This document shows, one piece after another, positions 1 through 6,762 of a stretch of DNA of 7,613 nt. A program made the position numbers and the translations under genes. Position 1 is the first letter of the stretch. Every line of letters starts with the position of its first letter. Below the pieces are notes generated by a model. That model had not been told where the DNA came from. It ran no database searches and was given only the letters and a program-made list of their open reading frames with translations. Where the stretch lies: assembly GCA_050744085.1 (NCBI GenBank), contig JBOGGU010000033.1, forward strand, positions 1 to 7,613. Direction: 5' to 3'. The stretch comes from JAVKSL01 sp050744085. GTDB taxonomy: Bacteria; Actinomycetota; Acidimicrobiia; Acidimicrobiales; JAJPHD01.

Positions 1-1529
1 GACGGCCTCGACGCTCCGACGACAGCGGTCGCCCTTCCACGGATGAGCGGCGACCCACCCCCCGCCATCGCCAGCTGCAGGCGACCGCCAGCCGGACCAC
101 CGACCCGACCCGCCGGGGTGTACATGACGACCACCACGCGCAGGTAGAAGAACGCCGCGATCACCGCCGAGACCATCGCTATCACCGCGATCGCGTACTG
201 GCGCTGGGCGACTGCTGCGGCGATCACGTAGAACTTGGCGAAGAACCCGGTGGTGAACGGGATCCCCGCTTGGGCGATCAACAGCACAGTCATGCACAGC
301 GCAAGCGCCGGGTTCCGCCTGGCCAGCCCCCGGTAGGCCTCCAGCCTGTGGTTGCCGTCGCCGACCCCACCTACCAGCGTGATCACCGCAAAGGTCCCGA
401 TGATCATGAAGGCATAGGCGAGCAGGTAGTACAGCGAGCCCGAGATGCCCCGGGACGTGGCTGCGTAGAGGCCCACCAGCACGAACCCGGCGTGGCTTAT
501 CGACGAGTACGCCATCATCCGCTTGATGTTGGACTGCATCACGGCCAGCACCGCTCCCACCACCAGGGTGAGCACCGCCAGGAGCCAGATCGCTGGGGCC
601 CAGTCCAGGCGCAGGCTGGAAAAGCTGGAGAAGAACACCCGCAGGAGGGCGGCGAAACCCCCCGCCTTGGCGACAGCGGCCATAAAACCCGTGACCGGGG
701 ACGGTGATCCCTGGTAGACGTCAGGGGTCCAGGTGTGGAATGGCACTGCGGCGACCTTGAACCCGAAGCCCACCAGAAGCAGCGCCAGCCCGGCGAGCAG
801 GAGCCCGTTGTTGGACAGTACATTGCCAGACAGGAAGGCAGCTATGTGGGCCAGGTTGGTGGTCCCCGTGGCCCCGTAGGTGAGCGCCACTCCGTAGATG
901 AAGATGGCCGAGGAGAACGCCCCGAGTATGAAGTACTTCATCGCCGCCTCCCCCGAGTCCTGCCTCCGGGCGTTGAGCCCCGCCAGGATGTACAGGGGGA
1001 TCGACAGGATCTCCAGGCCGAGGAATACGAGGATTAGGTCGTTGGCCGTGGCCATCAGCATGGCCCCCGCACCCGAGAACATGGCCAGGACGTAGAGCTC
1101 CGGCCCAGCCGGGCCCGGCCTGGCCCGGAGGCCGGCGCCCTCGCGCTCCAGCCAGGTCGCGCAGACCAGCACCCCCAAGATGATCGACGCCTCGACCAGC
1201 ACGAACACCAGGAGGCTGAACCCGTCCACGGCGACCACCCCCGACAGGGCGGTATAGGGGCCGTGGGGGCCGGGGCCGTGGCCGGTGACCCGGGGCCACA
1301 GCACGATCATGGTCCAGCCCATGGCCGCCCCCGCCACAGCGATGGTCGCCACTGCGTGCACCATCGTGTGCAGGCGCCGAGAGGTGAGCGAGGCCAGGAC
1401 GAGGACGCCGAGCGCCCCCCCAAGCAGGATCAGCTCCGGCATGATCGCCGAGTAGGCCACCGGCGGGCGCACGATCGGCCCGAGAGGTGTTACCGGGACC
1501 CCGATCGAGGAGGCCAGGGGGAAGATCAC
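1..1529 (-). CDS. nuoN: NADH-quinone oxidoreductase subunit N, antiporter-like pump subunit (3' end cut by window)
   Basis: Membrane-arm subunit of complex I, one of three Mrp-antiporter-like proteins that move protons as quinone is reduced. The frame runs from a GTG at 1529 to the window edge, giving 509 codons with no stop. The last transmembrane helix and the C-terminus are therefore missing. Visible landmarks are the TM5 glutamate in GLEILSIPLY (E173), K198 in MKYF, the broken-helix lysine in GFKVAAVPFHTW (K258), H265, K288 in AAVAKAGG, H346 in SSISHAGF and the TM12 lysine in TTGFFAKFY (K432). These are the residues expected of a working NuoN. The start overlaps the nuoM stop as GTGA, which supports coupled translation. 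Later in-frame starts exist at codon 20 (GTG) and codon 30 (ATG, just before PELILLGG), so the first ~20 residues are less certain. After the helix ending VVVVMY (about residue 470), the sequence turns Gly/Ala/Arg-rich up to the edge, which is unusual. Family assignment is firm. Confidence 0.95.
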   Translation of the reverse strand, partial: MIFPLASSIGVPVTPLGPIVRPPVAYSAIMPELILLGGALGVLVLASLTSRRLHTMVHAVATIAVAGAAMGWTMIVLWPRVTGHGPGPHGPYTALSGVVAVDGFSLLVFVLVEASIILGVLVCATWLEREGAGLRARPGPAGPELYVLAMFSGAGAMLMATANDLILVFLGLEILSIPLYILAGLNARRQDSGEAAMKYFILGAFSSAIFIYGVALTYGATGTTNLAHIAAFLSGNVLSNNGLLLAGLALLLVGFGFKVAAVPFHTWTPDVYQGSPSPVTGFMAAVAKAGGFAALLRVFFSSFSSLRLDWAPAIWLLAVLTLVVGAVLAVMQSNIKRMMAYSSISHAGFVLVGLYAATSRGISGSLYYLLAYAFMIIGTFAVITLVGGVGDGNHRLEAYRGLARRNPALALCMTVLLIAQAGIPFTTGFFAKFYVIAAAVAQRQYAIAVIAMVSAVIAAFFYLRVVVVMYTPAGRVGGPAGGRLQLAMAGGGSPLIRGRATAVVGASRP

Positions 1530-3196
1530 CGGCCGGCCCCAGTGGGGCTCGACGAGCTCCCGGCCGATCCGCCGCTGCCCTTGGACCGGTAGCTCACAGC
1601 GTGCGCCACCCCAGCCGGCCCCAGGCGCGCCACCGCCGGCTGGACGTATGAGCTGTTGGCCTCCACGTGGGAGATCAGGGCATTCACCGAGGGAACGATT
1701 CGGTTGAGCACCGGCGCTGGGTACACCCCGAGGAAGGCGACGACCACCAGCAGCGGGATGATCAGCGCTCGCTCCCCCGTGCTCAGGTCACCGACCATGC
1801 CCCGCAGCGCTCCCGGGCCGGCAGCGGCTCCCGCGGGCTGGGCCACCACCCCGCGTGGCTTGCCGTGGAATGCCTGCTGGAAGGCCCAGAGCATGTAGAT
1901 CGACGCGATGATGGCGCCCGATGCGGCCACCACTGCCCACCAACGGTGGGTCACGAAGGTCCCGATGATGATGAGGAACTCGCCGACGAAGCCGTTCAGC
2001 CCCGGCAGGCCGATGGCAGCCATCATTGCCACGGTGAACGCGCCCGCCAGCACGGGGGCGACGCGCTGCGCACCCCGCAGCTCGTTGGCCTGCCAGGTCC
2101 CCCAACGCTTGTAGATGAACGCCAGGAGCAGGAACAGGGCTCCCGTGTACAGACCGTGGTTGAGCATCTCGATCACCCCGCCGGTCATCGACTGGGCAGT
2201 GAGGGCGAACAGGCCCAGGACGATGAAGCCCATGTGGGACAGCGACGAGTAGGCGACCAGGCGCTTCAGGTCGGGCTGGCGACAAGCGACGACCGCACCG
2301 TAGAGGATGCCGATCACCGCCAGGGTCAGCATCAGGGGCACGAAGTAGACGCTCGCCTTGGGGAACAGGCCGAAGTCGAAGCGGATCATCCCGTAGGTCC
2401 CGAGCTTGGCCATCACCGCGGCCAGGATTATCACTCCACCGGTCGGCGCCTCGGCGTAGGCGTCTGGTGACCAGGTGTGGAGCGGGAAGACCGGGGCCTT
2501 CACCGCGAACGCGGCGGTGAAGGCGAGGAACAACCAGGTCCCAGCGCCTCCCAGCACCCCGGGATCGGACTCCAGGGCCAAGAGGTTGAAGCTCACGTGC
2601 CCCGAGTGCGCGGCGTGGATGAACACCACCGCAAGCATCCCCACGAAGAAGAACGCCGAGCCCAAGAAGGTATATAGGAAGAACTTGACCGCGGCGTAGC
2701 CCCGCCTCTGGAAGCCCCACCCTGCGATCACGAAATAGATCGGGACCAGCGTCAGCTCGAAGAACACGAAGAACAGGAACAGGTCGAGCGACAGGAAGCT
2801 CCCCATGCAGGCCGCCTCCAGCACCAGCATCCACGCAACGTAAGACTTGGGGTTGCGCTTGACCGGGCCGCCCAACATCGCCAACGGGAACAGTGCCCCG
2901 GTCAGCAGGACCAGGAACAGCGAGATGCCGTCCACGCCCAAGTGGAAGGAGATCCCGAAGGCGGGTATCCAGGCGTAGTCGGCGACCATCTGGTAGCCCG
3001 GAAAGCCGGAGCTGAACTCGATCCCGATGACGACAGCCAGCGCCAGGGTGGCCACGACGGTGAACGCCCCGACCGCTCGCACCAGGCGCTCGCGGTTCGG
3101 CAACACCGCCACCACCAGGGCGGCCACGGCGGGAAGCCCGATGACCGAGGTGAGCAGGTAGTCGTGGGCCGAGAGCACCCCGGATGCGTTGGGCAC
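1526..3196 (-). CDS. nuoM: NADH-quinone oxidoreductase subunit M, antiporter-like pump subunit
   Basis: Middle antiporter-like proton-pumping subunit of the complex I membrane arm, predicted to have 14 membrane helices. The protein is 556 residues, somewhat longer than typical (E. coli about 509). Motifs in order: FHLGVDGISLFLVLLTG, the TM5 glutamate in FFELTLVPIYF (E147), the broken-helix lysine in FAVKAPVFPLHTW (K233, with H240), SPDAYAEAPTGG, K264 in MAKLGTYG, H321 in SSLSHMGF, H347 in LNHGLYTG and the TM12 glutamate in GFVGEFLII (E406). A glutamate rather than lysine at this last site distinguishes NuoM from NuoL and NuoN. The extra length lies in an Ala/Gly/Pro-rich stretch at about 446-470 and a Ser/Gly-rich polar tail at about 537-556. 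It begins with GTG 19 bp after the nuoL stop. Upstream GGGG and GAGGG tracts could act as ribosome binding sites, but neither spacing is ideal. A second in-frame GTG lies at codon 7. The TGA stop overlaps the nuoN start. Confidence 0.97.
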   Translation of the reverse strand: MPNASGVLSAHDYLLTSVIGLPAVAALVVAVLPNRERLVRAVGAFTVVATLALAVVIGIEFSSGFPGYQMVADYAWIPAFGISFHLGVDGISLFLVLLTGALFPLAMLGGPVKRNPKSYVAWMLVLEAACMGSFLSLDLFLFFVFFELTLVPIYFVIAGWGFQRRGYAAVKFFLYTFLGSAFFFVGMLAVVFIHAAHSGHVSFNLLALESDPGVLGGAGTWLFLAFTAAFAVKAPVFPLHTWSPDAYAEAPTGGVIILAAVMAKLGTYGMIRFDFGLFPKASVYFVPLMLTLAVIGILYGAVVACRQPDLKRLVAYSSLSHMGFIVLGLFALTAQSMTGGVIEMLNHGLYTGALFLLLAFIYKRWGTWQANELRGAQRVAPVLAGAFTVAMMAAIGLPGLNGFVGEFLIIIGTFVTHRWWAVVAASGAIIASIYMLWAFQQAFHGKPRGVVAQPAGAAAGPGALRGMVGDLSTGERALIIPLLVVVAFLGVYPAPVLNRIVPSVNALISHVEANSSYVQPAVARLGPAGVAHAVSYRSKGSGGSAGSSSSPTGAGR

Positions 3197-3198
3197 GG

Positions 3199-3226
3199 CC
3201 CTCAGACCCCGACCCTCAGACCCCGG
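3199..3226. repeat. 14-bp tandem duplication across the nuoL stop codon
   Basis: Plus-strand units CCCTCAGACCCCGA (3199-3212) and CCCTCAGACCCCGG (3213-3226) are adjacent and match at 13 of 14 positions. On the coding strand the upstream unit (3213-3226) contains the end of nuoL, including its TGA at 3218-3216. The second unit lies in the spacer before the nuoM GTG at 3196 and supplies its GGGG and GAGGG tracts. With only one unit the L/M spacer would be 5 bp instead of 19 bp. Confidence 0.9.
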
Positions 3227-5240
3227 CCCGGGACAGCACCCAGGCCATCAGGGCCACCGCGCCCGCAGCCAGCCCCAGGGCGTAGTTGCGCACGTAGCCG
3301 GTCTGGACTCGGCGCAGCCTGGATCCCACAGCCCTCACCAGGCCCCCCGACCCGTTCACCACCCCGTCGATGATGCGGTTGTCGACCACGAAGGCGGTGA
3401 ACCCCGCCGCCCGGAACCCTGGCCGGGCGAGCGTGGCCTCGTAGATCGCGTCCAGGTACCAGCCCTTGCGCAGCAGGGCCGGTTCCAGGGCGGGGCGGTC
3501 CCAGCGTCGCAGCCACAGCGCCGTGGCGATCACGACCCCCAAGACCGCCATCACGGCATCCACCAAGGGCAGGCCGATGGCCAAGCCCAGCCCGGCCGGC
3601 CCCGGGTGCGCAAAGACGCCAACCACGGGTGCCAGCCAGCGGTCGAGGAACGGCCAGGTCGGGTGGATGGGCAGGTCTAGCAGCCCGGCTACGAACGACG
3701 CCACCGCCAGCACCACCAGTGGCACCAGCATCACCGGCCGGGACTCGTGCGGTCCGCTCCAGGCACCGTGCCCGCCAGCCGCGCCGCCCCCGCCGGCCGC
3801 CACCACTCCGTGCCCGGCCCCGGCCGACCCAGCCCCGGCCGACCCTGCCCAGGCCGCGGCCGCTCCCGGACCGCCCAGGCCGCCAGTCGCCAGGTCGGCG
3901 ATCCGGCGCCAGCGCTCCTCCCCGTAGAAGCACAGGAAGAGCTCCCGGCCGATGTAGTAGGCGGTCAGGATCACTGTCAGCTCGCCCACGACCCACATGG
4001 CGTGGCTGTTGGCGAAAGCGCCGGTGAGCACCGAGCCCTTGGACCAGAAGCCGGAGAACGGCGGCACCCCGGCAATGGCGAACCAGGCCACGAAGAATGT
4101 CCCCGCGGTCACCGGCATGAGCTTGCGGAGCCCGCCCATGCGTTTGAGGTCCTGCTCGTCACCCATGCCGTGGATCACCGAACCCGCTCCCAGGAAAAGG
4201 AGGGCCTTGTAGAAGGCGTGGGTGACCATCAAGAAGATCGCCGCCCCGTACGCCCCCGAGCCCACTGCCAGGAACATGTACCCGAGCTGGGATACCGTGG
4301 AGAAGGCGAGGACTTTCTTGATGTCGGACTGGGCACAGGCAGCGAGCGCGGCCACCAAGGCGGTGGCCACCCCGAAGGCGGCGATGACCGTCATCGTCAC
4401 CGGGGTGAGCGCCAGGATGGGGGCGATCCTGACCATGAGGTAGACCCCTGCCGTCACCATGGTGGCGGCGTGGATCAGCGCAGAGACGGGTGTCGGGCCC
4501 TCCATGGCGTCGAGCAGCCAGGGGTACAGGGGGATCTGGGCGGACTTGCCCACCGCCCCCAGGAACAACAGCAGCGCCACCGCGGTGGCCGTGGTCCCCG
4601 ATATCCCCCCGCTGGCAGCCGCCCCGAACACCCCCCCGTAGGTGAGCGTCCCGGTGGAAGCGAACAAGAAGGCCATGGCGACGACGAAGCCGAGGTCGCC
4701 CACCCGGTTGTAGACGAACGCCTTCTTGCCGGCGCTGGCGGCGGAGTCCTTGTCGAACCAGAAGGCGATCAGCCAGTACGAGCAGGCACCCACGCCCTCC
4801 CAACCGACGAAGGTGAGCACGAAGTTGTTCGACATCACCAGGATCAGCATGGAGAACACGAAGAGGTTGAGGTAGACGAAGAACTTGGAGAACCCCTCGT
4901 CGTGCTCCATGTAACCGATCGAGTACAGGTGGATGATGGCGCTGACCCCAGTCACGAACAGGGCCATCACCATCGAGAGCGGGTCCACCCGCAGCGCCAC
5001 ATTGGCGTTGAACCCCCCGACTGGAAGCCAATCGAAAAGGGTCTGGACGAAGACTCGATGCCCAGGCGAGCGCAGGGCCAGGCCGATGAACGTGACCAGC
5101 GCGGCCACGAAGGACAAGCTGACCATGCCGGTCGCCAGCCAGCCGGCCCACGGGTTGCCCAGCCGCTTGCCCGCTATGAGCAGGGCGAAGAAGCCCGCCA
5201 GCGGGAGCACCACGATGAGGAAGGTGGCGTCGAGCAGCAC
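3216..5240 (-). CDS. nuoL: NADH-quinone oxidoreductase subunit L, distal antiporter-like pump subunit
   Basis: Distal pump subunit of complex I; the family has 16 membrane helices and a long lateral amphipathic helix (HL) clamping the membrane arm. The protein is 674 residues (E. coli 613). Visible residues: E148 in GWEGVGACSYWLI, D182 in YNRVGDLGF, the broken-helix lysine K232 in GKSAQIPLYPWL, EGPTPVSALIHAAT with H257, H341 and K345 in THAFYKALLFLGAGSVIH, and TM12 lysine K401 in SGFWSKG. The C-terminal part (YLDAIYE at about 595, VDNRIIDGVVNG at about 619-630, then LRRVQTGYVRNYAL) matches the HL/TM16 region. About 45 extra residues form a Gly/Ala-rich insertion at about 447-496, just before PHESRPVM. 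L337 stands where E. coli has His334, and G402 follows K401 where Asp is common. The GTG start lies 12 bp after the nuoK TAG. An AGGGGG tract overlapping that stop, 8 bases upstream, is a plausible ribosome binding site and supports this start. Confidence 0.97.
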   Translation of the reverse strand: MLLDATFLIVVLPLAGFFALLIAGKRLGNPWAGWLATGMVSLSFVAALVTFIGLALRSPGHRVFVQTLFDWLPVGGFNANVALRVDPLSMVMALFVTGVSAIIHLYSIGYMEHDEGFSKFFVYLNLFVFSMLILVMSNNFVLTFVGWEGVGACSYWLIAFWFDKDSAASAGKKAFVYNRVGDLGFVVAMAFLFASTGTLTYGGVFGAAASGGISGTTATAVALLLFLGAVGKSAQIPLYPWLLDAMEGPTPVSALIHAATMVTAGVYLMVRIAPILALTPVTMTVIAAFGVATALVAALAACAQSDIKKVLAFSTVSQLGYMFLAVGSGAYGAAIFLMVTHAFYKALLFLGAGSVIHGMGDEQDLKRMGGLRKLMPVTAGTFFVAWFAIAGVPPFSGFWSKGSVLTGAFANSHAMWVVGELTVILTAYYIGRELFLCFYGEERWRRIADLATGGLGGPGAAAAWAGSAGAGSAGAGHGVVAAGGGGAAGGHGAWSGPHESRPVMLVPLVVLAVASFVAGLLDLPIHPTWPFLDRWLAPVVGVFAHPGPAGLGLAIGLPLVDAVMAVLGVVIATALWLRRWDRPALEPALLRKGWYLDAIYEATLARPGFRAAGFTAFVVDNRIIDGVVNGSGGLVRAVGSRLRRVQTGYVRNYALGLAAGAVALMAWVLSRAGV
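3816..3845 (-). repeat. 15-bp in-frame tandem repeat encoding AGSAG units in NuoL
   Basis: Two adjacent 15-bp units on the coding strand, GGGTCGGCCGGGGCT (3845-3831) and GGGTCGGCCGGGGCC (3830-3816), match at 14 of 15 positions. They encode GSAGA twice (residues 466-475). They sit inside the Gly/Ala-rich insertion of NuoL and look like a recent in-frame duplication that lengthened it. Confidence 0.9.
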
Positions 5241-5248
5241 AGGAGAGA

Positions 5249-5254
5249 CCCCCT
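5249..5254 (-). promoter_or_regulatory. Probable ribosome binding site for nuoL
   Basis: AGGGGG on the minus strand, beginning at the A of the nuoK TAG stop and eight bases before the nuoL GTG at 5240. A G-U wobble would allow pairing close to that of AGGAGG. It is the only purine-rich tract in the 12-bp K/L gap. Confidence 0.55.
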
Positions 5255-5558
5255 AGCCCTTGAGCACGTGGAGGTCGTCGGCTGTGGCGCCGGCTCGCCG
5301 GCGGTAGATGGCCACGATGATCCCGAGCCCCACTACCACCTCGGCGGCAGCGACCACCAGCACGAAGAAGACCAGGGCCTGGCCCCCGATGTCGTCGAGC
5401 ATCCGGGCGAAGGTGACGAAGGTGAGGTTGGCTGCGTTGAGCATCAGCTCCACGCACATGAACATGACCAGCACGTTGCGGCGCACGAGCAGGCCGAGCG
5501 CGCCGACCGAAAAAAGCACCGCGGCCAGGCCCAGGTACCAGGCCCCGGGAACACTCAC
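5253..5558 (-). CDS. nuoK: NADH-quinone oxidoreductase subunit K
   Basis: Small three-helix membrane subunit of complex I (homologue of mitochondrial ND4L and related to MrpC), part of the proton path between the quinone site and the antiporter-like subunits. The protein is 101 residues, the usual size. The two buried glutamates essential in the family are present: E37 in VMFMCVELMLNAANL and E73 in VVAAAEVVVGLG. They match E. coli E36 and E72. R26 and R27 in LVRRN match the conserved cytoplasmic arginines. It starts with GTG overlapping the nuoJ stop by four bases (GTGA). A perfect AGGAGGT ribosome binding site lies nine bases upstream, inside the end of nuoJ, and makes the start secure. The stop is TAG, 12 bp before nuoL. 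Confidence 0.97.
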   Translation of the reverse strand: MSVPGAWYLGLAAVLFSVGALGLLVRRNVLVMFMCVELMLNAANLTFVTFARMLDDIGGQALVFFVLVVAAAEVVVGLGIIVAIYRRRAGATADDLHVLKG

Positions 5559-6157
5559 GGTGTGGTGACCTCCTGGCTCGGGGCCTCCGCCGCCGCGACC
5601 ACAGCATCGGAGGGGAGGGGGGCCTCCTGCTCGCTGCGCATCCCGCTCATGGGCGTCCGCCGGGCCAGGACCACCGCCCCGACCACGGCCACGACCAGCA
5701 GCACCGACGTGACCTCGAAGGGCAGCAGGTACCGCGTGAACAAGGCCGTCGCCAGCTTTTCGATGTTCGATCCCGCCCCGCTGGCCGGCCCGACCACCGA
5801 CGGCGCCCCGGTCCCCCAGCTCTCACGGGCCAGCAGGAGCACTTCGAGCAGCACCAGCAACGTCACAGCGAACGCCAGCGGGCGTTGGGCGACGAGCGGC
5901 TCTCGCCGGATGTCTTCCGACTGGTCGACCCCCAGCAGCATGATGACGAACAGGAAGAGCACCACGATTGCGCCGGCGTAGACGATCACCTGCACGGCGG
6001 CCAGGAAGTCGGCCTGCTGGGCCACGAAGAGCACGGCCACCGCGAACAGGGTGAGCACCAGGCTCAGCGCGGAATGGACCGGGTTCTTGGACAGCACCAC
6101 GCCGAGCGCCCCGCACAGCGTGGCCAGGCCGGCCACCACGAACACGACCCAGTCCAC
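5555..6157 (-). CDS. nuoJ: NADH-quinone oxidoreductase subunit J
   Basis: Five-helix membrane subunit of complex I (ND6 homologue) at the junction between the quinone-binding NuoH and NuoK. Family structures show a pi-bulge in its third helix that changes during turnover. The protein is 200 residues. Family signatures are NPVHSALSLVLTLF (about 25-38), the TM3 segment VQVIVYAGAIVVLFLFVIML (about 55-74) with conserved Y60, and the C-terminal helix preceded by LLPFEVTSVLLVVA (about 144-157). The loop at about 115-131 is Gly/Ala/Ser-rich. A polar, acidic tail of about 30 residues follows the last helix. It starts at GTG, sharing one base with the nuoI TAG stop (TAGTG), and MDWVVF leads straight into helix 1. 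Only a weak AGG-type ribosome binding site precedes it, so initiation probably depends on coupling to nuoI. The stop overlaps nuoK. Confidence 0.96.
   Translation of the reverse strand: MDWVVFVVAGLATLCGALGVVLSKNPVHSALSLVLTLFAVAVLFVAQQADFLAAVQVIVYAGAIVVLFLFVIMLLGVDQSEDIRREPLVAQRPLAFAVTLLVLLEVLLLARESWGTGAPSVVGPASGAGSNIEKLATALFTRYLLPFEVTSVLLVVAVVGAVVLARRTPMSGMRSEQEAPLPSDAVVAAAEAPSQEVTTP
5568..5574 (-). promoter_or_regulatory. Strong Shine-Dalgarno for nuoK
   Basis: AGGAGGT on the minus strand, a full complement to the 16S anti-Shine-Dalgarno core, nine bases before the GTG at 5558. It lies inside the final codons of nuoJ (...QEVTTP). It is the strongest ribosome binding site in the window and fixes the nuoK start. 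It may also let nuoK initiate without relying wholly on coupling from nuoJ. Confidence 0.8.
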
Positions 6158-6762
6158 TACTTGCCTGCCTCGCCCGGCCCGGCCGACTGGCCCTGCTCAG
6201 GGGGGCGCACGCCGAAGCCGAGTTCGCCCGACCAGGCGACCTTGCCCTCGTATTGGGCGGAGCCCGACGGTGCGGTGGCCCGCACCCAGGCCGAGGTGTT
6301 CTGCTCGTCGCCCGGTCGCCAGTCCTCCCACGGGAGCTTCTGGGGGAGGCCGTCGTCGTCGACGACCAGCTCCTCCTTGGTGTAGATGGCGTCCTGGCGG
6401 TTGGTGAACGAGAACTCGAACACCTTCGATTCGGTGATCGCCTCGGTGGGGCACGCCTCGACGCAGAGGTCGCAATGGATGCATCGGAGGTAGTTGATCT
6501 CGTAGATGAAGCCGTAGCGCTCGCCCGGCGAAACCGGCGCGTCGCGAGGGTTGTCGGCGCCCCGCACGTAGATGCACCGGGCCGGGCACACGCCAGCGCA
6601 CAGCTCGCAGCCGATGCACTTCTCCATACCGTCCTCGTACCGGCCCAGCACGTGGCGGCCGTGGAAACGGACGGGCTTCGGGCGCTTCACGTCCGGGTAC
6701 GGCGAGGTGACCGTATGGCCGATCTGGCCGAGCGTCACCTTGAAACCGTCGGTCACACCCAT
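6157..6762 (-). CDS. nuoI: NADH-quinone oxidoreductase subunit I, 2x[4Fe-4S] ferredoxin-type subunit
   Basis: Peripheral-arm subunit of complex I (TYKY homologue) on the cytoplasmic face, carrying clusters N6a and N6b that pass electrons towards N2 and quinone. The protein is 201 residues. Two ferredoxin motifs are complete: C49-x2-C52-x2-C55-x3-C59-P and C94-x2-C97-x2-C100-x3-C104-P. By the ferredoxin rule C49, C52, C55 and C104 bind one cluster, and C94, C97, C100 and C59 bind the other. RFHGRHVLGRY and PGERYGFIYEINYLRC are family-typical flanks. After about residue 130 the protein continues with a hydrophilic, Trp- and Gly-containing tail (PWEDWRPGDEQ onwards). The open frame extends upstream to 6891, but that part lies inside nuoH and does not resemble NuoI. 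ATG 6762 has a GAGGAGG ribosome binding site 10 bases upstream and shares one base with the nuoH stop (TGATG), so I chose it. It is the only ATG-started gene in the window. Confidence 0.97.
   Translation of the reverse strand: MGVTDGFKVTLGQIGHTVTSPYPDVKRPKPVRFHGRHVLGRYEDGMEKCIGCELCAGVCPARCIYVRGADNPRDAPVSPGERYGFIYEINYLRCIHCDLCVEACPTEAITESKVFEFSFTNRQDAIYTKEELVVDDDGLPQKLPWEDWRPGDEQNTSAWVRATAPSGSAQYEGKVAWSGELGFGVRPPEQGQSAGPGEAGK

Noticed and set aside
1531..1538. GGCCGGCC palindrome near the nuoM/nuoN junction as an operator
   Set aside because: An 8-bp GC palindrome is expected by chance in this composition, and it lies within codons for Gly-Arg.
1536..1548. Short hairpin (5-bp GC stem, 3-base loop) just before nuoN, considered as a terminator
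   Set aside because: It is inside the nuoM coding end, has no T-run on either side, and short GC stems are frequent in such DNA. nuoN is coupled to nuoM, so termination here makes little sense.
1788..2834. Second minus-strand open frame inside nuoM (348 codons)
   Set aside because: Shifted-frame shadow of nuoM, with Arg/Pro/Gly-rich composition and no motifs.
3202..3996. Second minus-strand open frame inside nuoL
   Set aside because: It is an Arg/Gly/Pro-rich shifted-frame reading of the nuoL insertion and C-terminal region, with no family resemblance.
3747..5981. Long plus-strand open frame (744 codons) antisense to nuoL, nuoK and nuoJ
   Set aside because: Its translation is a His/Gln/Glu/Gly/Arg-rich hydrophilic sequence with no recognisable domain. 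This is what the reverse strand of GC-rich genes for hydrophobic proteins gives. The opposite strand holds clear conserved genes.
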